From: Agarilytica sp045430285 | Lineage (GTDB): Bacteria > Pseudomonadota > Gammaproteobacteria > Pseudomonadales > Cellvibrionaceae | Direction of reading: 5' to 3' | NCBI GenBank assembly: GCA_045430285.1 | Contig: JAILXV010000001.1 | Coordinates: 744,001 to 808,000 of the forward strand | DNA: 64,000 nucleotides | Shown: positions 56,420 to 64,000 of the stretch, piece after piece | Layout: every line of letters begins with the position of its first letter | How positions within the stretch are numbered: the first letter of the stretch is position 1 | Made by a program: the position numbers and the translations under genes | The notes under the pieces: model-generated | Told to the model about the DNA's origin: nothing | Database searches by the model: none | What the model saw: only the letters and a program-made list of their open reading frames with translations

Positions 56420-56872
56420 ATGAAAAAGTTAATCTCATCTATCGTAATTTCAAGCGTATTAATCTCCCCTGTATTTGCTGAAGGGAAACATCAGCACGGT
56501 GAAGGCAAGTCGAATGGAATGGCTTGCGGAATGATGGGCACGATGAGTCATGAACAAATGTCTGTAATGCATGAACATATGGCGAAGATGAAATCCAAGA
56601 TGGAAAAAATAAAGGCGGAAACAAATCCTGAAAAACGTCATAAATTGATGCAGGAACATATGCAAGCCATGCAAGAGGGAATGCTCATGATGCACGGTGG
56701 CGAGAAAATGAAAAAACATAAACACTCGAAGAAAATGGGCGATATGGACATGGGAAAACGTATGGAGATGATGGAACAGCGTATGGGCATGATGCAAATG
56801 ATGATGGGACAGATGATGTCACATCAATCGGAGGCAAAAAAAACCAAGGGTCATCAACATAAGAAAAAATGA
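56420..56872 (+). CDS. Exported Met/His-rich copper-binding-type protein
   Basis: 150 residues. Signal peptide, then very high Met (MGTMSHEQMSVMHEHMAKMK and MMEQRMGMMQMMMGQMM) and His, with Lys at the C-terminus. Composition is that of periplasmic Cu(I)/Ag(I) sponges such as CopK/CusF-like or SilE-type proteins, without their fold signatures. The operon ends at a strong hairpin 21 nt downstream. Confidence 0.75.
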   Translation: MKKLISSIVISSVLISPVFAEGKHQHGEGKSNGMACGMMGTMSHEQMSVMHEHMAKMKSKMEKIKAETNPEKRHKLMQEHMQAMQEGMLMMHGGEKMKKHKHSKKMGDMDMGKRMEMMEQRMGMMQMMMGQMMSHQSEAKKTKGHQHKKK

Positions 56873-56893
56873 TGCCTTACAGAAAAGGTAAAA

Positions 56894-56923
56894 CGTATAG
56901 GACGCCCATTGGCGTCCTATACG
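56894..56923. terminator. Strong hairpin after the copA operon
   Basis: CGTATAGGACGCC and GGCGTCCTATACG form a perfect 13-bp stem with a 4-nt loop. On the - strand it is followed by TTTTACCTTTT, and on the + strand by a non-T sequence. Probably a terminator or a bidirectional barrier. Confidence 0.75.
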
Positions 56924-57005
56924 AGTACTAGAACTCACAAAAAACAAGAATTGATTGAATAGTATGTTCAATCTTTAAATTAACTCTGCAATATGAGGTG
57001 TGGAT

Positions 57006-57377
57006 ATGAGTGAAGAACATCGACTGGGCGTTTCAGAAGTGACGCTGGTGGTTCGCCACTTGAAAATGGAGCCCGCTGACCAAGAAATGATAGACGCGGT
57101 GGTGCATGAAATCGATGAAATATACGGCGTGGATTCTGTGTCTTTTGATGCAGCATCGCATGTGCTAAATATCGCTTACGACGCAACAAGGCTCAGTATT
57201 GAGTGTATCGAAGAACTGATAGCAAAATACGCGTTGGAAATAAGTCACGACTGGTGGACAAATTTTAAGGAAGGCTATTACCGGTTTGTCGATCAAAATA
57301 TTCAAGACAACGCCAAAACAGAGCCATGGAGCTGCCACGGTAACACGCAAACCAAAACCAAACAGCCTAAAAAGTAG
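57006..57377 (+). CDS. HMA-like protein lacking the CxxC motif
   Basis: 123 residues from the ATG at 57006 (GAGGTG upstream). The core VTLVVRHLKM...IYGVDSVSFD...LNIAYDATRLSIECIEELI has the ferredoxin-like pattern of heavy-metal-associated domains but no metal-binding CxxC in the first loop. A single C-terminal WSCHGN is the only obvious ligand. It could be a regulatory or structural relative of CopZ. Followed directly by the YHS gene. Confidence 0.75.
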   Translation: MSEEHRLGVSEVTLVVRHLKMEPADQEMIDAVVHEIDEIYGVDSVSFDAASHVLNIAYDATRLSIECIEELIAKYALEISHDWWTNFKEGYYRFVDQNIQDNAKTEPWSCHGNTQTKTKQPKK

Positions 57378-57385
57378 TGGCGCCT

Positions 57386-57589
57386 ATGACACATATACCG
57401 TCGTCTCACAAAAATGACCTGACGTGTCCGGTGTGTGGGATGAAAGAAATTAATGACGAACTCTGGCGGAGCTATCGCGGCATTAAATATAAGTTTTGTT
57501 CACAGCAGTGCCTTGATCGCTTTGTTGCACGTACGGGATGTATAGTGGCGGGCCTCAAAGAGAAAATAGAAGACAAAAAGATCGTTTGA
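57386..57589 (+). CDS. YHS-domain small metal-binding protein
   Basis: 67 residues from the ATG at 57386. LTCPVCGM, RGIKYKFCSQQCLDRF: the YHS/TRASH-like Cys pattern that binds Cu or Zn. Often encoded with copper ATPases and possibly a metal chaperone. The frame can extend to a GTG at 57377 overlapping the previous stop, but the ATG is more likely. Confidence 0.8.
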   Translation: MTHIPSSHKNDLTCPVCGMKEINDELWRSYRGIKYKFCSQQCLDRFVARTGCIVAGLKEKIEDKKIV

Positions 57590-57899
57590 CTTAGGGTTTT
57601 GGGATTGACGATAGCGATAATTGTTCCTGGAGACTACGTTAAATAGGCTTATGCTCCCTCGGCGCTCGGCCTAAACCATTGATAGCCAGGAGATAAGGGA
57701 GGCACTTGCATCGAGCTAGCCCTTTTATCTCTAATTTAGACGTTTCGGTAAATATGCACCAATTTCGTCTATTTTGGTGCATTTCACTTCGCTCACATTT
57801 TGTCCTCGTATTCCCCGTATTTTGGCGTCACATTGGTTAAGATGCGCGCACGCTAGGTGGTTTTAAATGCTACCGCTTTGCACCAAGGGGTCTAGGCAA
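57590..57899. other. Gene-free gap with a dyad before the recombinase
   Basis: No gene supported. ATGCACCAA (57754-57762) and TTGGTGCAT (57774-57782) form a perfect 9-bp inverted repeat separated by 11 nt, 118 nt before the recombinase ATG. It could be a recombinase core/att site or an operator. This gap ends the metal island. Confidence 0.5.
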
Positions 57900-58634
57900 A
57901 TGGATCAAAATTCACTTATCGACACAGGGTTTACCAAACCGAAACCCACGCGTCTGTTTCCGCACGTGGAACCGTCGCCGGTACGCTTTCCCATCCAGCA
58001 GGTCCATATCGATTGGGAGCGCCTCTTCGCAAAACGGCCGGTTTTGCTGGAAACTGTCGATGAGATCCCCGCATATCTGCTCAAACCTGAAGTCCTCGTA
58101 CTCCTAGATGCTGAAAAACACCCAAAATTTCGACTGATCCTGGATCTTATGTGGAGTACCGGCGCCCGCATATCCGAAGTGCTTGCCTTAACCCCCAGTT
58201 CGTTTGTCGACGATGGTTTTGATTACGGAGTGATTCTCAAGACCTTAAAACAAAGGGCAGGGCGGACTTCCAAAGCTACCCTACAGCGATCGTCAAAACG
58301 TTACGTTCCGATTGTGGACGCAACACTGCAAGACCGAATTCAAAGTTATTTATGGGCGGGGGGCTTTCGGAAGAATGCACGAATATTTCAGGTATCACGA
58401 CAAACGGTGAATCGCCACATCAATCAAATTTTCGAGAAAGTAGGGGGCGCGCCGTTTTCGATTAGCAGCCATACATTTCGGCATTCCTTCGCGATTCATT
58501 TGTTATTACACGGACGGCCACTGAAATATGTCGGGCAGCTATTGGGGCACCGTTCAGTCGATTCAACTGAAATTTATACCAATGTTCTGACATTTGATGG
58601 CGCGCATTTTTTAGATGGTGTGGATTTCCACTAA
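57900..58634 (+). CDS. Tyrosine recombinase, small
   Basis: 244 residues from the ATG at 57900 with AAGGGG 9 nt upstream; an in-frame ATG at 57867 is less likely. Catalytic set: Arg in STGARISEVL, HTFRHSFA (HxxR), LGHRS and the Tyr in STEIYTNV. Length is short for a phage integrase, with little N-terminal arm-binding domain, so it resembles XerC/D-like or plasmid-borne recombinases. It could act on the dyad upstream. Confidence 0.9.
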   Translation: MDQNSLIDTGFTKPKPTRLFPHVEPSPVRFPIQQVHIDWERLFAKRPVLLETVDEIPAYLLKPEVLVLLDAEKHPKFRLILDLMWSTGARISEVLALTPSSFVDDGFDYGVILKTLKQRAGRTSKATLQRSSKRYVPIVDATLQDRIQSYLWAGGFRKNARIFQVSRQTVNRHINQIFEKVGGAPFSISSHTFRHSFAIHLLLHGRPLKYVGQLLGHRSVDSTEIYTNVLTFDGAHFLDGVDFH

Positions 58635-58662
58635 ATATACTTAGCCCTGAAAAACTTCTTCA

Positions 58663-59820
58663 ATGAAAAAATATTCGAGAGAAAAAAGAGATCGAGATGT
58701 TTGGAATTCCTTTAGGCATAGGACATCCCAATCAAAAAAAACAAAAAGAAAAATTAAGAAAGAAGCGGCTGTTAATGGGGTCAGTAATAGTCGGTGGTTA
58801 GACTATTTAATCGATAAAGGATTAAATGTCGTTAAGTTAAGAAATAACAGCTTGGAGATTTTCTTACCTGAAAAAATGAATTTTTCAGACAGCTATGATG
58901 AGACAATTCTTTACATAAATGCGCTTCGCCGACTCGCCAAAAATTCCAACAGACGGAATGGGGGGTATCAAATTCGGCATGTTCACTTTAATAATTTAAA
59001 ACAAATTTCAACGTCAGCGGCACTAGTATTAACTGCAGAGCTATCTTTATGGCAAGACCAGCTACCCATAAATTTAACACCAAACATAGCAACATGGCAC
59101 CCCGACATTCTAAGTAGATTTAGCGAGCTAGGGTTCTTCGATCTGTTTAAATCTCATCAAAACGACCCCGCACATGATAGCTCTCGTGATTCGAACGTAC
59201 GTCTTGTCAGGTATATAAAAGGTAGTTGCCACAATAAAGACCACGGGCTTAGACAAAAGGTGTTGGCTATCGTTGGCAAAGAAAAGATTAAAAAGTGGCC
59301 AATTCTTAGTGGTGGGCTTGATGAAGCGATTACAAATGTAGGTCACCATGCTTACCCAGAAGACTACGAAATTAACGTCAGGGATAAAAACTGGTACTTA
59401 ACTGGCGCGTTTAGGGAAGATACACAGGAAATGAAGATTGTTTTTTACGATCAAGGGATTGGAATCCCTAAATCACTGCCGTCCTCTAAGCATTGGGAGA
59501 GATTGACTGAATTCTTGTCTAACCTCGGGCTGGGTATTGGTGCTAATATTGGTAATAGGTTGCACCATGCAAATCTGATCAAGGGAGCTATGGAGATTTC
59601 TCGAACAAGTACAGGTCAAGGAGACCGAGGAAAAGGGCTGCAAGACCTGTTGAACTTTATACGGGAGAGAGGTCAAGGTTATTTGTCCGTGATAAGTGGG
59701 CACGGCCTATATAAATTTGAAATAGCTAACGATAGAGAACGGTCAAAAACAGAGCATTTTTCGATGCCTGTGTTAGGCACACTAATTATTTGGAAAGTGA
59801 AGTTGGGCGAAGAAACATAA
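58663..59820 (+). CDS. STAS-like/HATPase fusion, putative regulator kinase
   Basis: 385 residues. A Lys/Arg-rich N-terminus, a STAS-like region (residues ~60-165, HVHFNNLKQISTSAALVLTAEL), then a HATPase_c fold: N-box-like GGLDEAITNVGHHAYP (~217-232), G1 box DQGIGIPKS (~263-271), G2 box GDRGKGLQDL (~320-329). The Asn/Asp of the N and G1 boxes needed for Mg-ATP are kept. There is no histidine kinase dimerisation helix, so this is nearer to anti-sigma/SpoIIAB- or GHKL-type ATPases. It opens a three-gene module with the two genes that follow. Confidence 0.82.
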   Translation: MKKYSREKRDRDVWNSFRHRTSQSKKTKRKIKKEAAVNGVSNSRWLDYLIDKGLNVVKLRNNSLEIFLPEKMNFSDSYDETILYINALRRLAKNSNRRNGGYQIRHVHFNNLKQISTSAALVLTAELSLWQDQLPINLTPNIATWHPDILSRFSELGFFDLFKSHQNDPAHDSSRDSNVRLVRYIKGSCHNKDHGLRQKVLAIVGKEKIKKWPILSGGLDEAITNVGHHAYPEDYEINVRDKNWYLTGAFREDTQEMKIVFYDQGIGIPKSLPSSKHWERLTEFLSNLGLGIGANIGNRLHHANLIKGAMEISRTSTGQGDRGKGLQDLLNFIRERGQGYLSVISGHGLYKFEIANDRERSKTEHFSMPVLGTLIIWKVKLGEET

Positions 59821-59832
59821 TAAGGTGGTTTT

Positions 59833-60195
59833 ATGAGCATATTGAATGTTGGTAAAGAGTTCTCCAGCCACCCAATCGGACGATACTATACGGATGGACC
59901 GGGTAGCGGAGAAGAATTTAGAGAGGAATATTTGCTTAAGCGTTTATCTGAGCTAGGTGATAACGATGTCCTTGAAGTAATTATCGATGATGAAGTAGAT
60001 GGTTACGGATCATCTTTTTTAGTCGAAGCATTTGCTGGCTGCGTTAAATATGGCCACTACACTTCGGAAGATTTATTGTCAAAAATCGAAATTAAATATA
60101 GTGATGACGAGTTCGATTTTTTTTCAAAAAGAATAATTCAGTATGTTAGTGATGCAGAATATTCATCTGAGAAATATAAAACGACAAAAAGTTGA
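59833..60195 (+). CDS. DUF4325 STAS-like protein
   Basis: 120 residues. IGRYYTDGPGSGEEFREEYL then VLEVIIDDEVDGYGSSFLVEAFAG are the signature of the DUF4325 STAS-like family. Small soluble single-domain protein, reminiscent of anti-anti-sigma factors. It lies 12 nt after the HATPase gene and overlaps the next gene by frame proximity, so the three are probably one operon. Function not established. Confidence 0.85.
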   Translation: MSILNVGKEFSSHPIGRYYTDGPGSGEEFREEYLLKRLSELGDNDVLEVIIDDEVDGYGSSFLVEAFAGCVKYGHYTSEDLLSKIEIKYSDDEFDFFSKRIIQYVSDAEYSSEKYKTTKS

Positions 60196-60200
60196 GACTC

Positions 60201-60737
60201 ATGGACGATCATTTTCTTTTAATAACAAAGCAGAATGAATGGCTAGAAAAAATTTACGCGTCAATGTCGAGCGACTGGGTATCCACACTGGCTCAAACGA
60301 CTCTCGGTGGTATCCTTGCGGCTTCGGTTGGAGCGGTTGTCGCGTATTGTTTGACAAAAAAACAAACTCAATACAATCAAAAATTAAATGGATTCAACTT
60401 ACAAAAAAGTAACATTCTTAGCCTTGTTTCTAGCTACGAGATACTAGCTACAGAATACTGGAGCAGGGATCGCTGTGAAGATGGTGATAAAAAGTCTGAG
60501 CTGTTTATGAAGCTTACTTTTACACAAATTAGGCGGTACTACAAAATATTTCAGACATTTACAATTTGCAATAAGGCTGATAGGGATATTAATGAAGCTA
60601 TAAGTCGTTTGTATGACATATCCCAAGGCGGAAGTTTCGAAAGCAAATTAAAATCCAAGTCTATTCACAGAGCTAGTCAATCACAGATATTTTGTGGAAA
60701 ACTTATCAGTCAAATTCATGGAATAAACTCACCGTAA
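60201..60737 (+). CDS. Single-pass membrane protein of the HATPase/DUF4325 module
   Basis: 178 residues from the ATG at 60201. One predicted membrane helix near residues 30-50 (TLGGILAASVGAVVAYCL), then a Lys/Gln-rich cytoplasmic helical region (KKQTQYNQKLNGF). No enzymatic motif seen. Its small size and TM segment would suit a membrane effector or anchor controlled by the upstream ATPase/STAS pair; that is inference. I do not recognise a family. Confidence 0.75.
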   Translation: MDDHFLLITKQNEWLEKIYASMSSDWVSTLAQTTLGGILAASVGAVVAYCLTKKQTQYNQKLNGFNLQKSNILSLVSSYEILATEYWSRDRCEDGDKKSELFMKLTFTQIRRYYKIFQTFTICNKADRDINEAISRLYDISQGGSFESKLKSKSIHRASQSQIFCGKLISQIHGINSP

Positions 60738-60837
60738 CAAACTGGTCACTGAAATCATTTTCAGCTAACCACATTGCGCCAGTTATTTTTTATCAGAGTT
60801 AACTGGCCAAAATTAATTCAAGCACTTGAGATTAACC

Positions 60838-61059
60838 ATGTCAGAGTTATTCCGAAGAGTAAGATCCGTAAATGTCCCAAATGAGCTTGCGACCGAAAAA
60901 CTTCGCAAAATCCTTGATCAATATGTCTTATGGTTTGACGGAGATATTCCAGCTGCAAAGGTTGCATTAATTCAAGATATCATTGAATCAGGCTCAGCAG
61001 AAGAAGTGAGCCAATGGCGTGCCGGTATTCTTGAAGCCGTAAAGGTAGGGAATGGCTGA
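60838..61059 (+). CDS. Small unknown protein
   Basis: 73 residues from the ATG at 60838. Acidic/hydrophobic helices (LRKILDQYVLWFDGDIPAAK). No signal or TM. Short conserved-looking ORF between the module and the recombinase; no family recognised. Confidence 0.5.
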   Translation: MSELFRRVRSVNVPNELATEKLRKILDQYVLWFDGDIPAAKVALIQDIIESGSAEEVSQWRAGILEAVKVGNG

Positions 61060-61230
61060 ACCCTACAAGGTAGGTATACGTTCGATCCAAGAAGAGCGAC
61101 ACATTAAGAAACACTCAAAACTAGGCTTCAATACGAAACCTCACTATTTCCTATACGGTCTAGTATTCGACATAGCGTATCCAGGCTGCTAGAATAGGTG
61201 CATGTAAAATTCTTTAATACGTGAACACCT

Positions 61231-62475
61231 ATGGCCATACCCAAGCCCGTTGCTTTGTACCCAGTATATGCTGAGTTTCAGAATCTAGATTTTTCAGAAT
61301 ATCCGGACCTAAAGGGTTTCATAGATTCCGGCGAAACTTGGTGGAATCGCCATTGGCACTGGGGTTTAGAGTTCCTTAGCTATATTGGCCGAAACAAATC
61401 TGGCCACACGTTTACGCGATTTCGTAATGAAACCGAGCGTTTTCTTTTGTGGTTATTTCTTATTAAACAACAACCCATGGATAAGCTACGAAAAGCCGAC
61501 ATCCTTGAGTACGCCGATTTTTGTTGGCAACCGCCAGCATCCTGGATTTGCTTTGCCAATCATGAAAAGTTCAACTTCCACAACGGTCGTTACACACAGA
61601 ACCGTTCCTGGGCGCCGTTCAAACTACAGGTACCCAAGAACTTAAAGAACAGCGACATTAAACCGGATAAGAAAAAATACCAACCATCTCAGCAGACGTT
61701 AACAGCCGCGTTTACTGCAATTATCGCGTTTTACAAATACCTAATGAATGAAGAACATCTCTATGGCAATCCCGCACAAATCGCCAAAACCGATTGCCGA
61801 CATTTCATTAAAGATGCACAAGTGAAAGAAATTCGTCGTTTAACTGAAGCTCAGTGGCAATATGTCTTTAATGTGGCGTTGAGGCTAGCTGAAGAAGACC
61901 GTGGATACGAAAGAAGTTTATTCATCATCTGTGCGTTAAAAACCTTATTTTTACGTATCTCAGAGCTGTCCGAGCGGGAAGATTGGACGCCGATTATGAG
62001 TCATTTTTGGCAGGACAGGGATGGTAACTGGTGGCTTAAAATTTTCGGAAAAGGGCGCAAATTAAGGGATATAACCGTCCCTGAAAGCTTTATAGACTAC
62101 CTTAAACGATACCGTCACTACAGAGGACTGCCCTCCTTGCCATCTACCGGAGAAAACACCCCTATCGTCGAAAAACTTCGTGGAAAAGGCGGAATGAGTT
62201 CTCGGCAACTCTCCCGTATCGTTCAAGAAGTATTTGATATCGCCTACGAGCAAATGAAAAAGAAAGAAGGTGAAGACCGCGCTAGAAAACTTAAGGAGGC
62301 ATCTACGCACTGGTTAAGACATACGGGCGCCAGTATGGAGGTAGAGCGTGGTCGTGCGTTAAAAGACATATCTGAAGATCTTGGGCATTCCAGCATGGCC
62401 ACAACCGACACCGTATACGTCCAAACTGAAAACAGGATCCGCGCTGAAAGCGGTAAAAATCGAGATGTTAATTAA
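61231..62475 (+). CDS. Tyrosine recombinase, full length
   Basis: 414 residues. N-terminal core-binding SAM-like domain (to ~190), then the catalytic domain with Arg in LKTLFLRISELS, Lys in FGKGRKLRDI, HWLRHTGAS, and LGHSSMATTDTVYVQTE containing the final His and Tyr. Intact homologue of the relic at 18796; both point away from the metal island. Likely the integrase of the element that brought it, or of an adjacent one. No strong Shine-Dalgarno precedes the ATG. Confidence 0.93.
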   Translation: MAIPKPVALYPVYAEFQNLDFSEYPDLKGFIDSGETWWNRHWHWGLEFLSYIGRNKSGHTFTRFRNETERFLLWLFLIKQQPMDKLRKADILEYADFCWQPPASWICFANHEKFNFHNGRYTQNRSWAPFKLQVPKNLKNSDIKPDKKKYQPSQQTLTAAFTAIIAFYKYLMNEEHLYGNPAQIAKTDCRHFIKDAQVKEIRRLTEAQWQYVFNVALRLAEEDRGYERSLFIICALKTLFLRISELSEREDWTPIMSHFWQDRDGNWWLKIFGKGRKLRDITVPESFIDYLKRYRHYRGLPSLPSTGENTPIVEKLRGKGGMSSRQLSRIVQEVFDIAYEQMKKKEGEDRARKLKEASTHWLRHTGASMEVERGRALKDISEDLGHSSMATTDTVYVQTENRIRAESGKNRDVN

Positions 62476-62838
62476 ATAATTTTTCCTTTAAAAACAATGC
62501 CCTAGGTGCCTTTTCGAGAGTTTTCCCTCTAGATCGTCAAACACCCTATTTTCCCTCCCTCAGAGTCAACAAACCTAAGTTGCCCAGAATAAGCGTATTG
62601 AATTTCGCACGTTATTGTACCCCTTATTTTAATAGCAGGACGGTAGTTACTAGTTCCCACTGCTTAAGGAAGGACGACGCTGAAAAAAGTGTGATATTTA
62701 TTAAGTTAATATAGAATGTGCATAATTCAGGGAAAGCAAAATATTTCAATTCGCTATATAAATAGTCGTTATTACCACCGAAAAATCATTTTTATGTAAT
62801 GCACAATACGTATAATATTTACACTATTTATTCATATT
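62476..62838. other. AT-rich intergenic region
   Basis: 363 nt without a supported gene. It holds GTGCATAA and ATGCACA patches and the AT-rich promoter region of the SprT-like gene. A terminal inverted repeat-like CCCC end near 62623 was considered and rejected. Confidence 0.45.
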
Positions 62839-63669
62839 ATGAGCACATTCAGAACATCAACAAGTGAAGCGTACGGGCTCTTTGAAAAAGCTTATTCGTT
62901 CTTTAATGAAAAGCTATTTGAGAATACGCTCCCCCCTTGCATTATAACCTTCCAACGCCAGGCACGCATGATGGGATATGTGTCCTTTAAACGCTGGGTC
63001 AATACGGAAGGAAAAACGATTGATGAATTAGCTATCAATCCGACCTATTTCGCCAACTATCACATTAGCAGCATCCTCCAAACATTGTGTCATGAGATGG
63101 TTCATATTTGGCAGGAACATTTCGGTAAACCTACACGATCAGGTTATCACAACCAAGAATGGTCGAATAAAATGAGGAAGATAGGCTTGATGCCCTCTTC
63201 TACTGGTGAACCTGGGGGCGCTATGGTCGGCCAAAACGTATCCGACTACGTCCTAGAGGGGGGGGCATTTGAAAAAGCATGTGGGGAGCTCTTATCGTCT
63301 GGCTTTAAACTTCACTGGTACGACGCAGTCCCATTACCTCCACCAACCCCCCGCCAACAAAACAAAGTACAAAGTAATGTAATCTCATTAGAGAGCAAAA
63401 TTGAATCACGCTTACTGTCCAACATCGACGAAAAAGAGATTTATACTGATTTTCCAGTTGATTTGGCCGACCTTGCTCGACGACTTGAAGAGCATGAGAG
63501 TGAAACTTCAACACCCAATCTTCCACCCAGAGTTCAAACTAGCAAGATAAAAAACCGATCTAACCGCCACAAATATGTTTGTCCAAGTTGTTTCATGCAG
63601 GTGTGGGGAAAACCTGATTTAGATGTTAAATGCGGAAAATGTGATGCAAATCTTTACGAGCAAGACTAG
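62839..63669 (+). CDS. SprT-like metalloprotease with zinc ribbon
   Basis: 276 residues. HEMVHIWQEHFG is the HExxH zinc site of the SprT/Spartan fold, with a second His further on (GYHNQEW). The C-terminus carries a zinc ribbon, CPSCFMQVWGKPDLDVKCGKC. Such SprT-like proteins are frequent on plasmids and integrative elements and may act on DNA-bound proteins. It is tail-to-tail with the transposase fragment, 24 nt apart. Confidence 0.9.
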   Translation: MSTFRTSTSEAYGLFEKAYSFFNEKLFENTLPPCIITFQRQARMMGYVSFKRWVNTEGKTIDELAINPTYFANYHISSILQTLCHEMVHIWQEHFGKPTRSGYHNQEWSNKMRKIGLMPSSTGEPGGAMVGQNVSDYVLEGGAFEKACGELLSSGFKLHWYDAVPLPPPTPRQQNKVQSNVISLESKIESRLLSNIDEKEIYTDFPVDLADLARRLEEHESETSTPNLPPRVQTSKIKNRSNRHKYVCPSCFMQVWGKPDLDVKCGKCDANLYEQD

Positions 63670-63693
63670 CGCTTTTTACGCCGCCCTTATTAA

Positions 63694-64000
63694 TTAGGCT
63701 GCAATAATAACTTTTGCTAGCGCATGTAAATCCGGCGTATCCCTCAAGCCTTCGAGAGGGTACTTCCCTCTCAAAACAATATGCACCCAAGCAACTGGTG
63801 ATATCCGTGCTAATGAGGCAGTTCTTTTGTCATCTTTTTTAACTTTTGCATATTCAAGAAGGTAGTTGAGAACAACAGAATTGAAATAGATAATACAATT
63901 CGCCATCAAGCGACTACATTCGTACCACATGTCAATTTCTTCGTCTGACTTCCCTCGAAATCCACCACCATCTCCAATTTTTTCAAAATATCGCTGCAAT
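63694..64000 (-). CDS. tnpA: Tn3-family transposase, C-terminus, cut by window edge
   Basis: The - strand frame is open to the window end. WYECSRLMANCIIYFNSVVLNYLL, SLARISPVAWVHIVLRGKYP and DLHAL are the conserved C-terminal blocks of Tn3-family TnpA. Only about 100 residues are visible, so integrity is unknown. The stop is tail-to-tail with the SprT-like gene. Confidence 0.88.
   Translation of the reverse strand, partial: LQRYFEKIGDGGGFRGKSDEEIDMWYECSRLMANCIIYFNSVVLNYLLEYAKVKKDDKRTASLARISPVAWVHIVLRGKYPLEGLRDTPDLHALAKVIIAA

Noticed and set aside
62586..62623. A right-end-like sequence ending GTACCCC that resembles a Tn3-family terminal repeat
   Set aside because: It faces the wrong way for the transposase at 63694 and no matching left end with a 5-bp duplication was found in the window.
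1..64000. CRISPR arrays, tRNA or rRNA genes
   Set aside because: I saw no regularly spaced repeats or recognisable RNA gene in the window; a covariance-model scan could still find a small RNA.

Overview
The window looks like part of a gammaproteobacterial chromosome, probably marine. This is an inference from gene content (a trans-AT PKS, stacked copper/zinc/mercury modules, MerR-type promoters, a SprT-like gene, Tn3 and tyrosine recombinases) and moderate-to-low GC; no rRNA or tRNA fixes the taxon. It has three blocks.

Block 1 (1-18.7 kb, + strand) is the end of a trans-AT polyketide/nonribosomal peptide cluster. A giant PKS open at the left edge (KS-ACP-KS-DH-KR-cMT-ACP-ACP-KS) is followed after 3 nt by a free-standing short-chain reductase, then by a hybrid PKS-NRPS (KR-remnant-ACP-KS-PCP-C-A-PCP-TE) with an extra hot-dog thioesterase at its C-terminus. 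No module carries an AT domain, so an acyltransferase must act in trans from outside the window. The A domain has lost the aspartate that normally holds the substrate amino group, and the first KS has lost its HGTGT histidine.

Block 2 (18.8-57.6 kb) is a metal and metalloid-type resistance island. It begins with a decayed integrase fragment and an SF2 helicase operon with a divergent XRE regulator. Then come a mercury uptake set (merT, merP, GDCC protein, merR, but no merA), a CDF exporter and a GDT1 protein. Two diverged czcCBA efflux cassettes follow on the - strand, separated by a cytochrome c-FTR1 (PbrT-like) permease and a CDF relic. A DUF302 protein and a CDF exporter with a divergent CadR/PbrR-type regulator come next. 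On the + strand lie cusCBA with a DUF411 lipoprotein, two periplasmic cytochromes c, a porin, and a CueR-type regulator with copA and a tail of small membrane and metal-binding proteins. Three 19-bp-spacer MerR-family promoters and one mer operator can be read directly. Four small His/Cys-rich exported proteins, three at the heads of RND operons and one ahead of the porin/cytochrome genes, share a Phe/Leu-Arg-Pro-Pro-Ile C-terminus.

Block 3 (57.6-64 kb) is a mobile edge. A small tyrosine recombinase is followed by a three-gene module (STAS-like/HATPase protein, DUF4325 STAS-like protein, single-pass membrane protein), a small unknown ORF, a full-length tyrosine recombinase homologous to the relic at 18.8 kb, a SprT-like metalloprotein and the C-terminus of a Tn3-family transposase cut by the window edge. 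The three-gene module resembles a partner-switching signalling or conflict system and is the least explained part of the window, together with the unusual PKS-NRPS terminus.
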